Source of the DNA: JADKAV01 sp963769435
Lineage (GTDB): Bacteria > Actinomycetota > Actinomycetes > S36-B12 > UBA10799
Reading direction: 5' to 3'
Assembly: GCA_963769435.1 (NCBI GenBank)
Contig: CAVYLN010000001.1
Location: 992,001 to 1,056,000 of the forward strand
Length of the DNA stretch: 64,000 nt
Shown: piece after piece, positions 43,200 through 51,206 of the stretch
Numbering within the stretch: position 1 is the first letter of the stretch
Layout: each line of letters opens with the position of its first letter
Program-made: the position numbers and the translations under genes
Notes under the pieces: model-generated
Databases searched by the model: none
The model's input: only the letters and a program-made list of their open reading frames with translations
What the model was told of the DNA's origin: nothing

Positions 43200-44216
43200 A
43201 TGTGCACCGATATTCGACTCGTGAAGATTGCGGACCATCAGGTCTCGGCCAGGACATTGGATTTTGCGTATGAGTTGGGGTCGCAGGTAGAGGTCGTCCC
43301 GCGAGGGAACAGTGGGACGAGTGTCGCCACGGGCACTTCTGTGCCGGCTCATACTTGGACCAACGATCTGGGTTTCGTTGGGATGAACGCGTTCGGGTTC
43401 GAGTGGGGCCTGGCCGATGGCCTGAACGAAGCAGGGTTGTCAGTCGGCACGTTGTGGCTGCCAGAGACGAAAATCCCGACAACCGCGCCGACCTCGGGCG
43501 ACAAGCCGGCGATGGACTTCATCAACATTGCCCGTTGGATCCTGGGCACGTGCCGGACAGTCGGCGCAGCAAGGTCAGCGCTGGAGTCTGTGCAGATCTG
43601 GAATCCACCGCTTGGAAAAATGTGGCCCAGTGACCGACCGATGCCTGCGCAAGCCAAGCCCCTCGAAGGGTATTCGATCACAGAGCACATCAGCATGCAT
43701 GACGCTCAAGGCAAGAGTCTGGTCGTTGAGTTCTTGGACGGGCAGATGCACTTCTACGACAATCCGATCGGGGTGATGACGAACTCCCCGACATACGACT
43801 GGCATTTGACGAACCTGCGCAACTACGTCGAACTGACAAATGTCGAGAAAGCACCGGTCAATCTGATGGGCATGGAAGTAGTCCCAACCGGAAACGGTAC
43901 GGGACTGATGGGGATGCCCGGCGACGTCACACCACCATCTCGCTTCGTACGGGCCACCATGCTGACCATGGCAGCAGACAAGGCACGAGACGCTCGCGAC
44001 GCGATCAACCAGGCCTTTCACAGCCTGGATTTGGTCAGCGTGCCTCGATTCGTGGCCGCCTCCGGGGACTACACCCAGTGGTGCGTTGCCCGCGACCACG
44101 ACAACCCCACCTACTACGTGCGTGACTACGACTCATGGACCACGGACGTGCACGTCTTGGCTGACCTGAAGGTCCACGAACCCGGACCGCAACGACAGAT
44201 TCCACTTCCCACCTGA
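43200..44216 (+). CDS. linear amide C-N hydrolase (choloylglycine hydrolase/penicillin V acylase family)
   Basis: A 338-residue Ntn hydrolase. The nucleophile is Cys2 (MCTDIRLVK), exposed after Met removal. Other family residues are visible: Arg and Asp in SARTLDFAYE, Asn in GVMTNSPTYDWHLTNLRNY and Arg in PPSRFVRATML. It would cleave amide bonds of bile salts, penicillin V or N-acyl homoserine lactones. No signal peptide is seen. GGAG lies 7 nt before the ATG. Codon use differs from neighbours: many codons ending in A or T and TTG leucines, suggesting recent acquisition. It is a stand-alone gene. Confidence 0.9.
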   Translation: MCTDIRLVKIADHQVSARTLDFAYELGSQVEVVPRGNSGTSVATGTSVPAHTWTNDLGFVGMNAFGFEWGLADGLNEAGLSVGTLWLPETKIPTTAPTSGDKPAMDFINIARWILGTCRTVGAARSALESVQIWNPPLGKMWPSDRPMPAQAKPLEGYSITEHISMHDAQGKSLVVEFLDGQMHFYDNPIGVMTNSPTYDWHLTNLRNYVELTNVEKAPVNLMGMEVVPTGNGTGLMGMPGDVTPPSRFVRATMLTMAADKARDARDAINQAFHSLDLVSVPRFVAASGDYTQWCVARDHDNPTYYVRDYDSWTTDVHVLADLKVHEPGPQRQIPLPT

Positions 44217-44284
44217 TTCATGAGCCGAGTGCTTGGCGAGGCCGCTCATTGAGCTCTTGGGCGACAGCTACGTCAGACACGCAC

Positions 44285-44315
44285 GGCGCCCACTCCCGAT
44301 GTGGGAATGGGCGCC
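44285..44315. terminator. bidirectional hairpin between hydrolase and peroxiredoxin genes
   Basis: A stem of 13 bp with one mismatch, GGCGCCCACTCCC (44285-44297) and GGGAATGGGCGCC (44303-44315), closes a short GATGT-type loop. It lies between two convergent genes, 11 bp from the peroxiredoxin stop codon, and probably ends transcription from both sides. Confidence 0.75.
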
Positions 44316-44325
44316 GGCGGCGGGA

Positions 44326-44958
44326 TCAGACCTGTGGCTGCGGGGTCCAGCGCAGGTACGGCTTGATCTCCTCGACCTCGCCGAACCTTTCCTTGGCATC
44401 CACGGTCGAGATGGTCGGGGCGACGATCACCCGCTGGCCGGGCTCCCAGTCGACCGGCGTCGACACCGGCACCAGGTCGGTCAGTTGCAGCGCGTCGATC
44501 ACCCGCAGGATCTCGTCGAAGTTGCGGCCCACGGACTTCGGGTAGGTGAGAGTGAGGCGGACCTTGTTGCTGGGGTCGATGATGAACACCGAACGCACCG
44601 TGGAGGTGTCCCCCTCTCCCGGGTGGATCATGTCGTAGGTCTGGCTGATCGTCTTGTCCGGGTCGGCGATGATCGGGAAGTTCAAGTCGGTCCCGCCGAC
44701 GTCGCCGATGTCACCGGCCCATTGCTCGTGGGACTCCAGCGGGTCCACGGAGATCGCGATGGCCTTCACGCCCCGCGCGTCGAAGTCGGACTGCAGCGCG
44801 GCCGTGCGACCCAGTTCGGTGGTGCAGACCGGGGTGAAGTCGGCCGGGTGGCTGAAGAAGACCGCCCAGGATCCGTTCTTCCACTCGTGGAAACTGATCG
44901 GACCGTCGGTGGTCTCAGCGGTGAAGTCGGGGGCGATATCGCCCAGGCGGATGGTCAC
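44326..44958 (-). CDS. 1-Cys peroxiredoxin (Prx6-type)
   Basis: A 210-residue peroxidase. The active site is FFSHPADFTPVCTTELGR with the single peroxidatic Cys; the later half has no resolving Cys. Other marks: IAISVDPLESHEQW, DPDKTISQTYDM, VRSVFIIDPSNKVRLTLTYP and VDWEPGQRVIVAPTIS, typical of the long 1-Cys class. It detoxifies peroxides and needs an external thiol for turnover. The GTG start at 44958 has GGAGG 4 nt upstream. A poly-cysteine leader ORF (45050-45133) precedes it by 91 nt on the same strand, suggesting control by cysteine supply. Confidence 0.93.
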   Translation of the reverse strand: MTIRLGDIAPDFTAETTDGPISFHEWKNGSWAVFFSHPADFTPVCTTELGRTAALQSDFDARGVKAIAISVDPLESHEQWAGDIGDVGGTDLNFPIIADPDKTISQTYDMIHPGEGDTSTVRSVFIIDPSNKVRLTLTYPKSVGRNFDEILRVIDALQLTDLVPVSTPVDWEPGQRVIVAPTISTVDAKERFGEVEEIKPYLRWTPQPQV

Positions 44959-45049
44959 TATTCCTCCATAGGGGTACTCAAGGGTTTCGGTGAAAAGAAG
45001 TGAGCACAGGGAACGCGTGCCCGGCGTTTGAAGGGTCAGGCCCTGGATT

Positions 45050-45133
45050 TCAGCAACAACACAGACACGACGTCGCGTGCACGCGCATGTGGTCGATCTC
45101 CCTGCGGGAGGTCAGCAGCGTGGGGCACGACAT
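45050..45133 (-). CDS. poly-cysteine leader peptide, probable cysteine-responsive attenuator
   Basis: A 27-codon ORF beginning MSCPTLLTSRREIDHMR and ending VHATSCLCCC before TGA. Four of the last five codons are Cys. The core RR-x-ID-x-x-RV with a late Cys matches the pattern of actinobacterial leader peptides found before sulfur-metabolism genes, and leaderless poly-Cys ORFs of mycobacteria are known to attenuate downstream genes in response to cysteine. Its ATG lies exactly 7 nt after TATTTT (45146-45141), so it is itself leaderless. The next gene on the strand is the 1-Cys peroxiredoxin. Cotranscription is inferred, not shown. Confidence 0.75.
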   Translation of the reverse strand: MSCPTLLTSRREIDHMRVHATSCLCCC

Positions 45134-45140
45134 GCCCCAG

Positions 45141-45146
45141 AAAATA
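45141..45146 (-). promoter_or_regulatory. -10 hexamer of the poly-Cys leader transcript
   Basis: TATTTT on the minus strand followed by CTGGGGC and the ATG of the leader ORF. The AT-rich patch stands out in a GC-rich region. Spacing predicts a transcript that starts at or within a base of the leader start codon. Confidence 0.6.
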
Positions 45147-45208
45147 ACACGGTCGGGAAGGGCCGGATACGCGGGGGTGAGGGCGTGCGGACCCGTTCCT
45201 CGGCGGGA

Positions 45209-45379
45209 CTACAGCGAACCCGAGGCCAGCGCGACGATGTAGCCCGACACCAGACTCAGACCGGCCAGCAGGACGGTCGACTTCGCGGCATCCCCACCCT
45301 TTCCGAACTCGCCGGCCACGAGCACGATCGCTCCCACGAGGATGAAAAGCACAACTGCACTGAGCACCAAGGCGTTCAC
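45209..45379 (-). CDS. small two-helix membrane protein
   Basis: A 56-residue protein of unknown function: VNALVLSAVVLFILVGAIVL forms helix 1, a short charged loop EFGKGGDAAK follows, and VLLAGLSLVSGYIVALA forms helix 2. GTG 45379 is preceded by AAGGAG at 6 nt, a good Shine-Dalgarno, which decides the start. It lies upstream of the leader peptide on the same strand, but 62 bp and a separate -10 stand between. No homolog family is recognised. Confidence 0.7.
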   Translation of the reverse strand: MNALVLSAVVLFILVGAIVLVAGEFGKGGDAAKSTVLLAGLSLVSGYIVALASGSL

Positions 45380-45465
45380 GGCGCGCTCCTTGTCTGTCGG
45401 TCGTCTCAACTCTACGCAAATCGCTGCGGCGGCAGTCGCTGGTCCCGGACTGCAAGCCGCCTTCT

Positions 45466-45502
45466 GGTGAAGAAGTGACACGTGAGAGTGCATTTCTTCA
45501 CC
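45466..45502. repeat. hairpin related to the GTGAAGAAGT family, in a divergent promoter gap
   Basis: Arms GGTGAAGAAGTG (45466-45477) and CATTTCTTCACC (45491-45502) pair over 12 bp with one G-U. The core GTGAAGAAGT is the same as in the hairpins at 1190 and 60614, but flanking repeats are missing. It lies between divergent genes, 48 bp before the quinone-reductase start, so it may be an operator and not a terminator. Confidence 0.6.
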
Positions 45503-45549
45503 TGTTGCGTGTGGCCAGGAGGTCGGCGACAGGCCGCTAGTCTCGACCC

Positions 45550-46519
45550 ATGCGCGCAGCACAGGTGACGACATTGGACGGCCCTTCCGCCGTGGCGGTC
45601 GTCGAGGTCGAGGAACCGACGGCGGCTCCAGGGCAGGTGAGCATCGACGTGCACTACGCCGGGGTCACGTTCCCCGACGTGCTGCTCAGCAGGGGTGAGT
45701 ACCAGATCAAGCCACCGCCACCGTTCATCCCCGGGTCCGAGGTCTCGGGGATCGTGCGCTCGGCGCCGGCGGAATCCGGCCTCACCGCTGGCGACCGGGT
45801 CGCAGCCTTCCCCGGCCTCGGTGGTTTCGCAGAGGTCGTCAGCGCCGACCCCCGGATGGTGTTCGCGCTCCCGCCGGAGGTCGAACTGCGTGCCGCTGCC
45901 GGCCTGCCGATGAACTACCTCACCGTCCACTTCGCGCTGCTGCGCCGCGGTCGCCTGCAGGCCGGGGAGACGGTTCTTGTGCACGGGGCGGCCGGAGGGG
46001 TCGGCACGGCCGCCACCCAGTTGGCCACAGCGATCGGGGCCCGCGTCATCGCGGTCGTGTCCGACGAGGCGAAGGCCGCCGTGGCTTTGCGAGCCGGTGC
46101 GGCCGACGTGGTCATGGCCGAGGGTTTCCGGGACCGCGTGAAGGAACTCACCGGCGGCCGTGGCGTGGACATGGTCGTGGATCCGGTCGGGGGCGACCGC
46201 TTCACCGATTCGCTGCGCAGCCTCGCGCCCGAGGGGCGCCTTCTGGTGATCGGGTTCACCGCTGGCGAGATCCCGACGGTCAAGGTCAACCGCCTGTTGC
46301 TGAACAACATCTCGGTGGTCGGCGTCGGCTGGGGCGCGTACTGGCTGGCACGTCCGGAGTACCTGCAGGAACAGTGGGCCGAACTCGTGCCCTTCCTGGA
46401 GGAGTCGGGCACTCGACCCCCTCGTCGGTTCCGTCCACGAACTCGACGACGTATCGGCCGCGCTGGCCGAACTCGACGGGCGGCGCGCGGCGGGGAAGGT
46501 CCTGCTCCGGATGCGCTAG
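45550..46519 (+). CDS. NADPH:quinone oxidoreductase family protein (one +1 frameshift)
   Basis: After correction a 322-residue zinc-free medium-chain dehydrogenase. Family marks: FIPGSEVSGIVRSAP, AAAGLPMNYLTVHFAL, and the NADP loop LVHGAAGGVGTAATQLA. It reduces quinones or enones with NADPH. An extra A at 46411 breaks the frame after LEESG; skipping it gives LDPLVGSVHELDDVSAAL and the family end GRRAAGKVLLRMR, stopping at 46519. Left uncorrected, the frame reads through into the MinD gene, a false fusion. ATG 45550 lies 6 nt after TAGTCT. Confidence 0.88.
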
Positions 46520-46578
46520 CGCACCGAAACCCGGTGTCGGTGCGGCAAGATCGCGCCGATCGGGGAATACTCGGCCAC

Positions 46579-47364
46579 GTGACTACCGTCGTTTCCGTCC
46601 ACTCCTTCCGCGGGGGGACCGGCAAGAGCAACACGACCGCGAACGTCGCCGCCAACCTGGCTGCTGCCGGATCACGCGTGGCGGTCATCGACACCGACGT
46701 CCAGAGCCCCGGAATCCACACCCTGTTCGGCTTCGACCAGGACTTCGAGCACACCCTGGACGACTACCTGTGGGGCAAGACCGACATCTCGGGGGCCGTC
46801 CACGACGTCAGCGACCGGGTCGAGGGCCTCGAGGACGGACCCGGGCAGCTGTTCCTCGTGCCCGCGAGCATGCAGGCCTCCGACATCGCCCGGATCCTGC
46901 GCGACGGCTACGACGTCGTGCGCCTCAACGAGGGCTTCCGGGATCTGGCACGGACTTTGGACCTCGACTACCTGTTCATCGACACTCACCCGGGTCTCAA
47001 CGAGGAGACCATGCTGTCCATCACCGTCAGCGACGTGCTGCTTCTGCTGCTGCGCCCGGACAAGCAGGACTACCAGGGCACGGCCGTCACGGTGGACATC
47101 GCCCGGCGACTGTCTGTCCCCAACCTGCTGCTGGTGGCCAACAAGGTCCCGGACGTGGTGGACGTGGAAGATCTGCGCAGCCAACTCGTCGCGGCCTACG
47201 CGGCACCCACCGCGGCCGTGCTTCCCCTGTCGACCGACATGGTCATCAACGCCTCGGGGGGCCTTTTCAGCCTCACCAACCCGGACCATGCGTGGTCACA
47301 GGGCATCCGCGACATCGTGCAGGTCCTGCAACGGGAAACCGCCCCCGACAACTCGACGGCCTGA
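46579..47364 (+). CDS. MinD/ParA-type P-loop ATPase
   Basis: A 261-residue deviant Walker ATPase: SFRGGTGKSNTTANVAANLA carries the KGG-like P-loop with Arg in place of the first Lys, and DTDVQSPGIHTLFGF follows. Walker B is YLFIDTHPGLNEETM, and VLLLLLRPDKQDYQGTAVTV is the usual post-Walker region. No C-terminal amphipathic membrane helix is obvious. The stop codon overlaps the ATG of the HAMP protein gene (TGATG), so the two are coupled and may work together. It is not the chromosomal ParA type by context. GTG 46579 lies 7 nt after AATACT. Confidence 0.85.
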   Translation: MTTVVSVHSFRGGTGKSNTTANVAANLAAAGSRVAVIDTDVQSPGIHTLFGFDQDFEHTLDDYLWGKTDISGAVHDVSDRVEGLEDGPGQLFLVPASMQASDIARILRDGYDVVRLNEGFRDLARTLDLDYLFIDTHPGLNEETMLSITVSDVLLLLLRPDKQDYQGTAVTVDIARRLSVPNLLLVANKVPDVVDVEDLRSQLVAAYAAPTAAVLPLSTDMVINASGGLFSLTNPDHAWSQGIRDIVQVLQRETAPDNSTA

Positions 47365-48336
47365 TGTCGCAACCCGTTGCCAGGCCCAGGCGGCGATTCC
47401 CGGTCCGCTGGAAACTGCTGGCCGCCTTCGCCACGGCTTTCACGATCGTCTTCGCCTTCATCGCGATCTGGGTCGTCAACTACGCCAGCGACGTCGCCCT
47501 CAAACGGTTGACCGGCGAGTTGCTGCAAGCCGCTGAGGGCTCCGCCCGGGACCTCCCGAAGAACGCGGTGGCAGGGGTCGTGGCACTGTCCGGAGGACGC
47601 TGACCTGGATGCCTCCCGCGCCTATCGGCGGATCGACGAGGACCTCGACTCGATCCGGGCCACGATCCCGTCGGTGGAGCCCTACATGTACACCGAGGTG
47701 GACGGTGAGCTGGTGTACCTGTTCGGCACGAGCACCTTCCGGGAGCCGGTGGCGAACACCGTGCCGCCGGAGACGCTGGACTACATGCGCCGGGGCCTGC
47801 AAGGCACCACGTTCCAGCCCGAGAACACCGACGCGTTCGGCACGTGGATCTCCGCCTTCAGTCCGGTGGTGGACAAGCAGGGCGAAACGGTGGCGATCGT
47901 GGGGATGGACTACCCCCTGGACTACGTGGAGAGCGTCGAACGGGAGGCCCGGGCCCAGGTCCTGCCCGTCCTGGGTATCAGCTACGGGCTGCTGATCCTG
48001 CTGGTGCTGGTGGTCGCGACCCTCGTGGTGCGTCCGTTGCGCCGGCTCACCACTGCCACCCGCCGCATCGCCGACGGCGAGTACGACTTGGATCTGACCG
48101 GGATCACGCGAAGCCGCTTCCCGGATGAGATGACCGAACTTGCCGACTCCTTCCGGGTCATGGCCGACAAGGTCGCGGCCCGCGAACGGGCGTTGAACAA
48201 GGAGGTACAGCGCCTGCAGGTCGAGATCGACTCGGCCAAGCGCGAGCAGACTGTCCGTGAGATCACCGAGACCGACTTCTTCGCCGACCTGGCAGCGAAG
48301 GCCGACGATCTGCGCTCACGCATCCACCGCGACTGA
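47364..48336 (+). CDS. HAMP-domain membrane sensor without output domain (one +1 frameshift)
   Basis: After correction a 323-residue protein. Helix 1 is WKLLAAFATAFTIVFAFIAI; an outer domain of about 170 residues looks like a single Cache-type sensor (YMYTEVDGELVYLFGTST, WISAFSPVVDKQGETVAIVG); helix 2 is YGLLILLVLVVATLVV; a HAMP domain follows (RRLTTATRRIADGEYDLDL) and then a coiled coil (LNKEVQRLQVEIDSAKREQ). It stops about 25 residues later (ITETDFFADLAAKADDL) with no kinase, cyclase or phosphatase. The insertion is near 47595, where skipping one G gives LSGDADLDASRAYRR. Output probably goes through the coupled MinD-like ATPase or another partner. Confidence 0.82.
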
Positions 48337-48339
48337 CGC

Positions 48340-49699
48340 TCAGCCCTCCAGGATGAACGTGGGCGCCACGGTCGCCCCGCCACCGGTGACGTTCGTGATC
48401 CCGGAACCTTCCGACGCCAGTCGCACGTAGTAGCCGGCGACCTTCCCGGCGCACAGCAGGGGGTTGTGATCGGCCGTGAAGGAACGCACCGGGAAGCCGG
48501 GCTCCAGCACGCTGAACTCCTCGGCCAGGATGGGGACCCGCTGCTGGACGACATGGGGACCCGCGGCGGCGGTGTCGATCACGGCGCGCCAGGAGTCCTC
48601 CGAGTGCTCCCACCCCAACTCGACCCCGGAACCCCCGTAGCCGTCGGTCGGTTTGATCACCAGTTCCTCACGTCGTGCCGTCAGGAAGTCCTGCAGGTCG
48701 ACCCGGTCCCCGTCCGGACCCGTGGTGGTACCGGGCGCCACCATGCGCGTCCACGGCAGGTGCTCGCGCACCAATCGCAGTTCGTCCTCCCCGACATCGA
48801 GGTCGACGGCCGGATCGGTGACCATCGCGAACAGCGACTTGATCCCGAAGAGCCCCGACTGAAGGCTCGTGATCATGCACAGGGAACCGGCCCGCAGCGC
48901 AGCTTTGATCCCGTCGAGCCGCTCCCCCAGATAGGCGAGCATCGGGGTGAAGAAGGCCCTCACCAGGACGTCCACCTCGCGGCCCGCCAGGCGCAGGCGG
49001 CCATCGGTGAACGTCAGCTCCCCCGGGTCGGCCACGGCGAGTTCGATGCCCCTCGCCGCGGCGACACCGGACAGGTAGGTGATGGCGGGGGCCGCGATCT
49101 CGGTGAGTTCCTTGGGCATCGCGACCACCGTGTAGGGCAGGCCCGAACCCCCGAAGTCGTGCCACGTCTGCACCATCGCCGTGATCACGTCGGGACCGGC
49201 GGTCGCCGTCCGGTAGTCGAAGCGGCGGCCGAACTGTGCCGCCAGGTCCGTCCCGCCGAGGACCGCCGCCGACGAATCGGCCGGGAGGATCCCCCCGGGC
49301 AACCCTCCGTTGAACTCCAGGAAGCGCAGGCCGTCGGGCGTGCGTACCCCGTCCAGGCGACCGAAGACGATCGGCTGCGTGTACCCCGACGGCAGCGAGA
49401 ACAGGTCGGCGTCGGGGACCCCGTCCAACCAGCCCGGGATGTAGCGCTGCTGCAGGGCCTGGTCCGCGAGCACCCGTTCGCCGGCCGCGACCAGCGCCTG
49501 CCACCACCGCGGCGCACACCCGCTGGTCCTCGTCGACCTGCGCGCGGGTGACGAAACTGGGCTCCGCCACGGCCATCGCCGGCTTGCCCTTGTAGACCAG
49601 GCCCGCCTCGGGCTGGGCGTCCAGGGTCGCCCTCACCCAGGCCTCGCTGTCGGGGATCCCGGCCTGCAGTTCCCTCCAGTACGCCACGGCATCGTTCAC
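48340..49699 (-). CDS. ATP-grasp-like ligase of unknown substrate (one +1 frameshift)
   Basis: After correction a 452-residue protein resembling circularly permuted ATP-grasp enzymes. Visible blocks: FGRLDGVRTPDGLRFLEFNG then LPGG, LVIKPTDGYGGSGVELGW (the Lys and Gly-rich ATP loop), PHVVQQRVPILAEEFSV, and the end GSGITNVTGGGATVAP. Such enzymes join a carboxylate to an amine with ATP. The frame is broken near 49505; skipping one base gives CAAVWQALVAAGERVLADQA. GTG 49699 overlaps the stop of the MFS gene in GTGA. It ends 3 bp from the convergent HAMP gene. No substrate can be named. Confidence 0.75.
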
Positions 49700-51204
49700 G
49701 ATTCCACCTCCGTCATCTCAGCGGTCTGCAGCCGAGCCGGCAGCACCCGCCACACCACCACAGCCAACAGCACCAGCACGAGCGCCGCCACCACCAGCGT
49801 CAGCCGGAATCCTGCGACGTAGGCATCGCGCGCGGCTTCCGCGAGTCCCGACACATCCGCCCGGTCGGCGACACTCAGGGCCCCGCCGAGACTCTCCCGC
49901 GCGTCGTAGGAGTCCTGGGAGGACAGCCCGGACAGCGCCGGCGAGACGTCCGACTGGTAGGTCAGGGCCAGTAGCGTGCCGTAGCCCGCGACCCCGAACG
50001 CGAGACCGAACCGGACAGCCATGCTGTTGATCGCGGACCCGACACTGCGCCGCTGTTCGGAGTAGTTGCTGACCGCGGTGTGGGTCATGAGTGCCGGTGC
50101 CACCCCCATCACTCCGGTGAGCACGAGGCCGAGGATCAGGACCGGGTACACCGGGTCCGTGCCGCCGAGACTCGTGAGCACCAGGCCGACCGCGGTCACC
50201 ACCAGGCCCAGCGCCGTCACGTTGCGCGCACCGAACCGTTTCGCGGTGATCCCGGCGGTGGCCGAACTGACCGTCCACATGAGCAGTGCGGGCATCAGGA
50301 ACACCCCGGCGGCCAGCGCCGAGAACCCGAGGACCAACTGCACGTACTGGGTGTTGAGGAACAACAGCCCACCCAGGGTGAACTGCACCAGGAAGACCGT
50401 CAGGGTCGGGATCAGGAACGTCCGCCGGCGCACGATCTCAGGCACGAACAAGGGCTCCGGGGCCCGCCGCTCCCACCAGAACAACACCGCACCCGCGATC
50501 CCGCCCACGATCAGTGCGACCCAGACCCACTCATCCGGTGACGACGCGACGCTGACCGCCGCGTAGAGGAAGGCCACGCCCGCGACCGCGGTGAGCCCGG
50601 CCCCGATCGAATCCATCGGGCGGCGTGGCACCGGGGTGTCCTTGGGCAGCAGCCACACGTTGAGCACCAGTGCCAGGGCCAGCATCGGCGCGACCGACCA
50701 GAAGGCCGCGTGCCATCCGAAGGTGACCAGCGCCGCGCCTCCGAGCAGCGGCCCCAGCAGTGCGCCGATCGCCTGGGTGCCGCCCATGATCCCGACGGCG
50801 GTGCGCTGACTGGTCCCCTTCGTGACATCGAAGGTGAGCGCCATGGCCGAGGGCATCGCCATGGCCGAGCCGAGCCCGGTGAGCGCGCGCAGCAGGATCA
50901 GCGTCTCCACGCTGTCGGTCATCCCGGAGAGGATGGCCGAGGCCAGGAAGATGACGTTGCCGATGAGCAGCATCCGCTTGCGGCCGATCCGGTCGCTCCA
51001 GGCACCGGCGAAGAGCACGAACGCCGCCGACGTCATCGGGGTGGCGTTCACGATCCACGCCAGTTGATCCGCGGTCGCCTGGAACTGCGTCGAGATCGTG
51101 GGCAGCGCGACACTGGCGATGGTCATGTTCAGTGCCACCGCGAGGTACGTCAGGGCCAGTGGCAGCACCGGCAGCGGGAGGCGCCCGGAGCGCGAGGCGG
51201 CCAC
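49696..51204 (-). CDS. MFS transporter, DHA2-type (14 helices)
   Basis: A 502-residue efflux transporter of the EmrB/QacA type. Helix 1 is LALTYLAVALNMTIASVALP, the conserved loop is WSDRIGRKRMLLIGN, and motif C lies near ALLGPLLGGAALVTFG. About fourteen hydrophobic helices can be counted. GTG 51204 is 2 bp after the stop of the ATPase-GNAT gene and its own stop overlaps the ATP-grasp start, so it is the middle gene of a tight operon. If the ATP-grasp enzyme makes a peptide-like product, this could export it; that is an inference from order only. Confidence 0.9.
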   Translation of the reverse strand: MAASRSGRLPLPVLPLALTYLAVALNMTIASVALPTISTQFQATADQLAWIVNATPMTSAAFVLFAGAWSDRIGRKRMLLIGNVIFLASAILSGMTDSVETLILLRALTGLGSAMAMPSAMALTFDVTKGTSQRTAVGIMGGTQAIGALLGPLLGGAALVTFGWHAAFWSVAPMLALALVLNVWLLPKDTPVPRRPMDSIGAGLTAVAGVAFLYAAVSVASSPDEWVWVALIVGGIAGAVLFWWERRAPEPLFVPEIVRRRTFLIPTLTVFLVQFTLGGLLFLNTQYVQLVLGFSALAAGVFLMPALLMWTVSSATAGITAKRFGARNVTALGLVVTAVGLVLTSLGGTDPVYPVLILGLVLTGVMGVAPALMTHTAVSNYSEQRRSVGSAINSMAVRFGLAFGVAGYGTLLALTYQSDVSPALSGLSSQDSYDARESLGGALSVADRADVSGLAEAARDAYVAGFRLTLVVAALVLVLLAVVVWRVLPARLQTAEMTEVES

Positions 51205-51206
51205 GA

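Noticed and set aside
45000..45049. A strong intrinsic terminator between the Cys leader and peroxiredoxin, as in classic attenuation
   Set aside because: Only a weak 6-bp stem (GGGCAC/GTGCTC) is seen. The mechanism, if any, may be translational or Rho-dependent, so no terminator was annotated.
45550..47364. A 604-residue quinone-reductase/MinD fusion protein
   Set aside because: The reading is caused by one extra base at 46411; in the proper frame the reductase ends at 46519 with its family C-terminus and MinD has its own start and -10.
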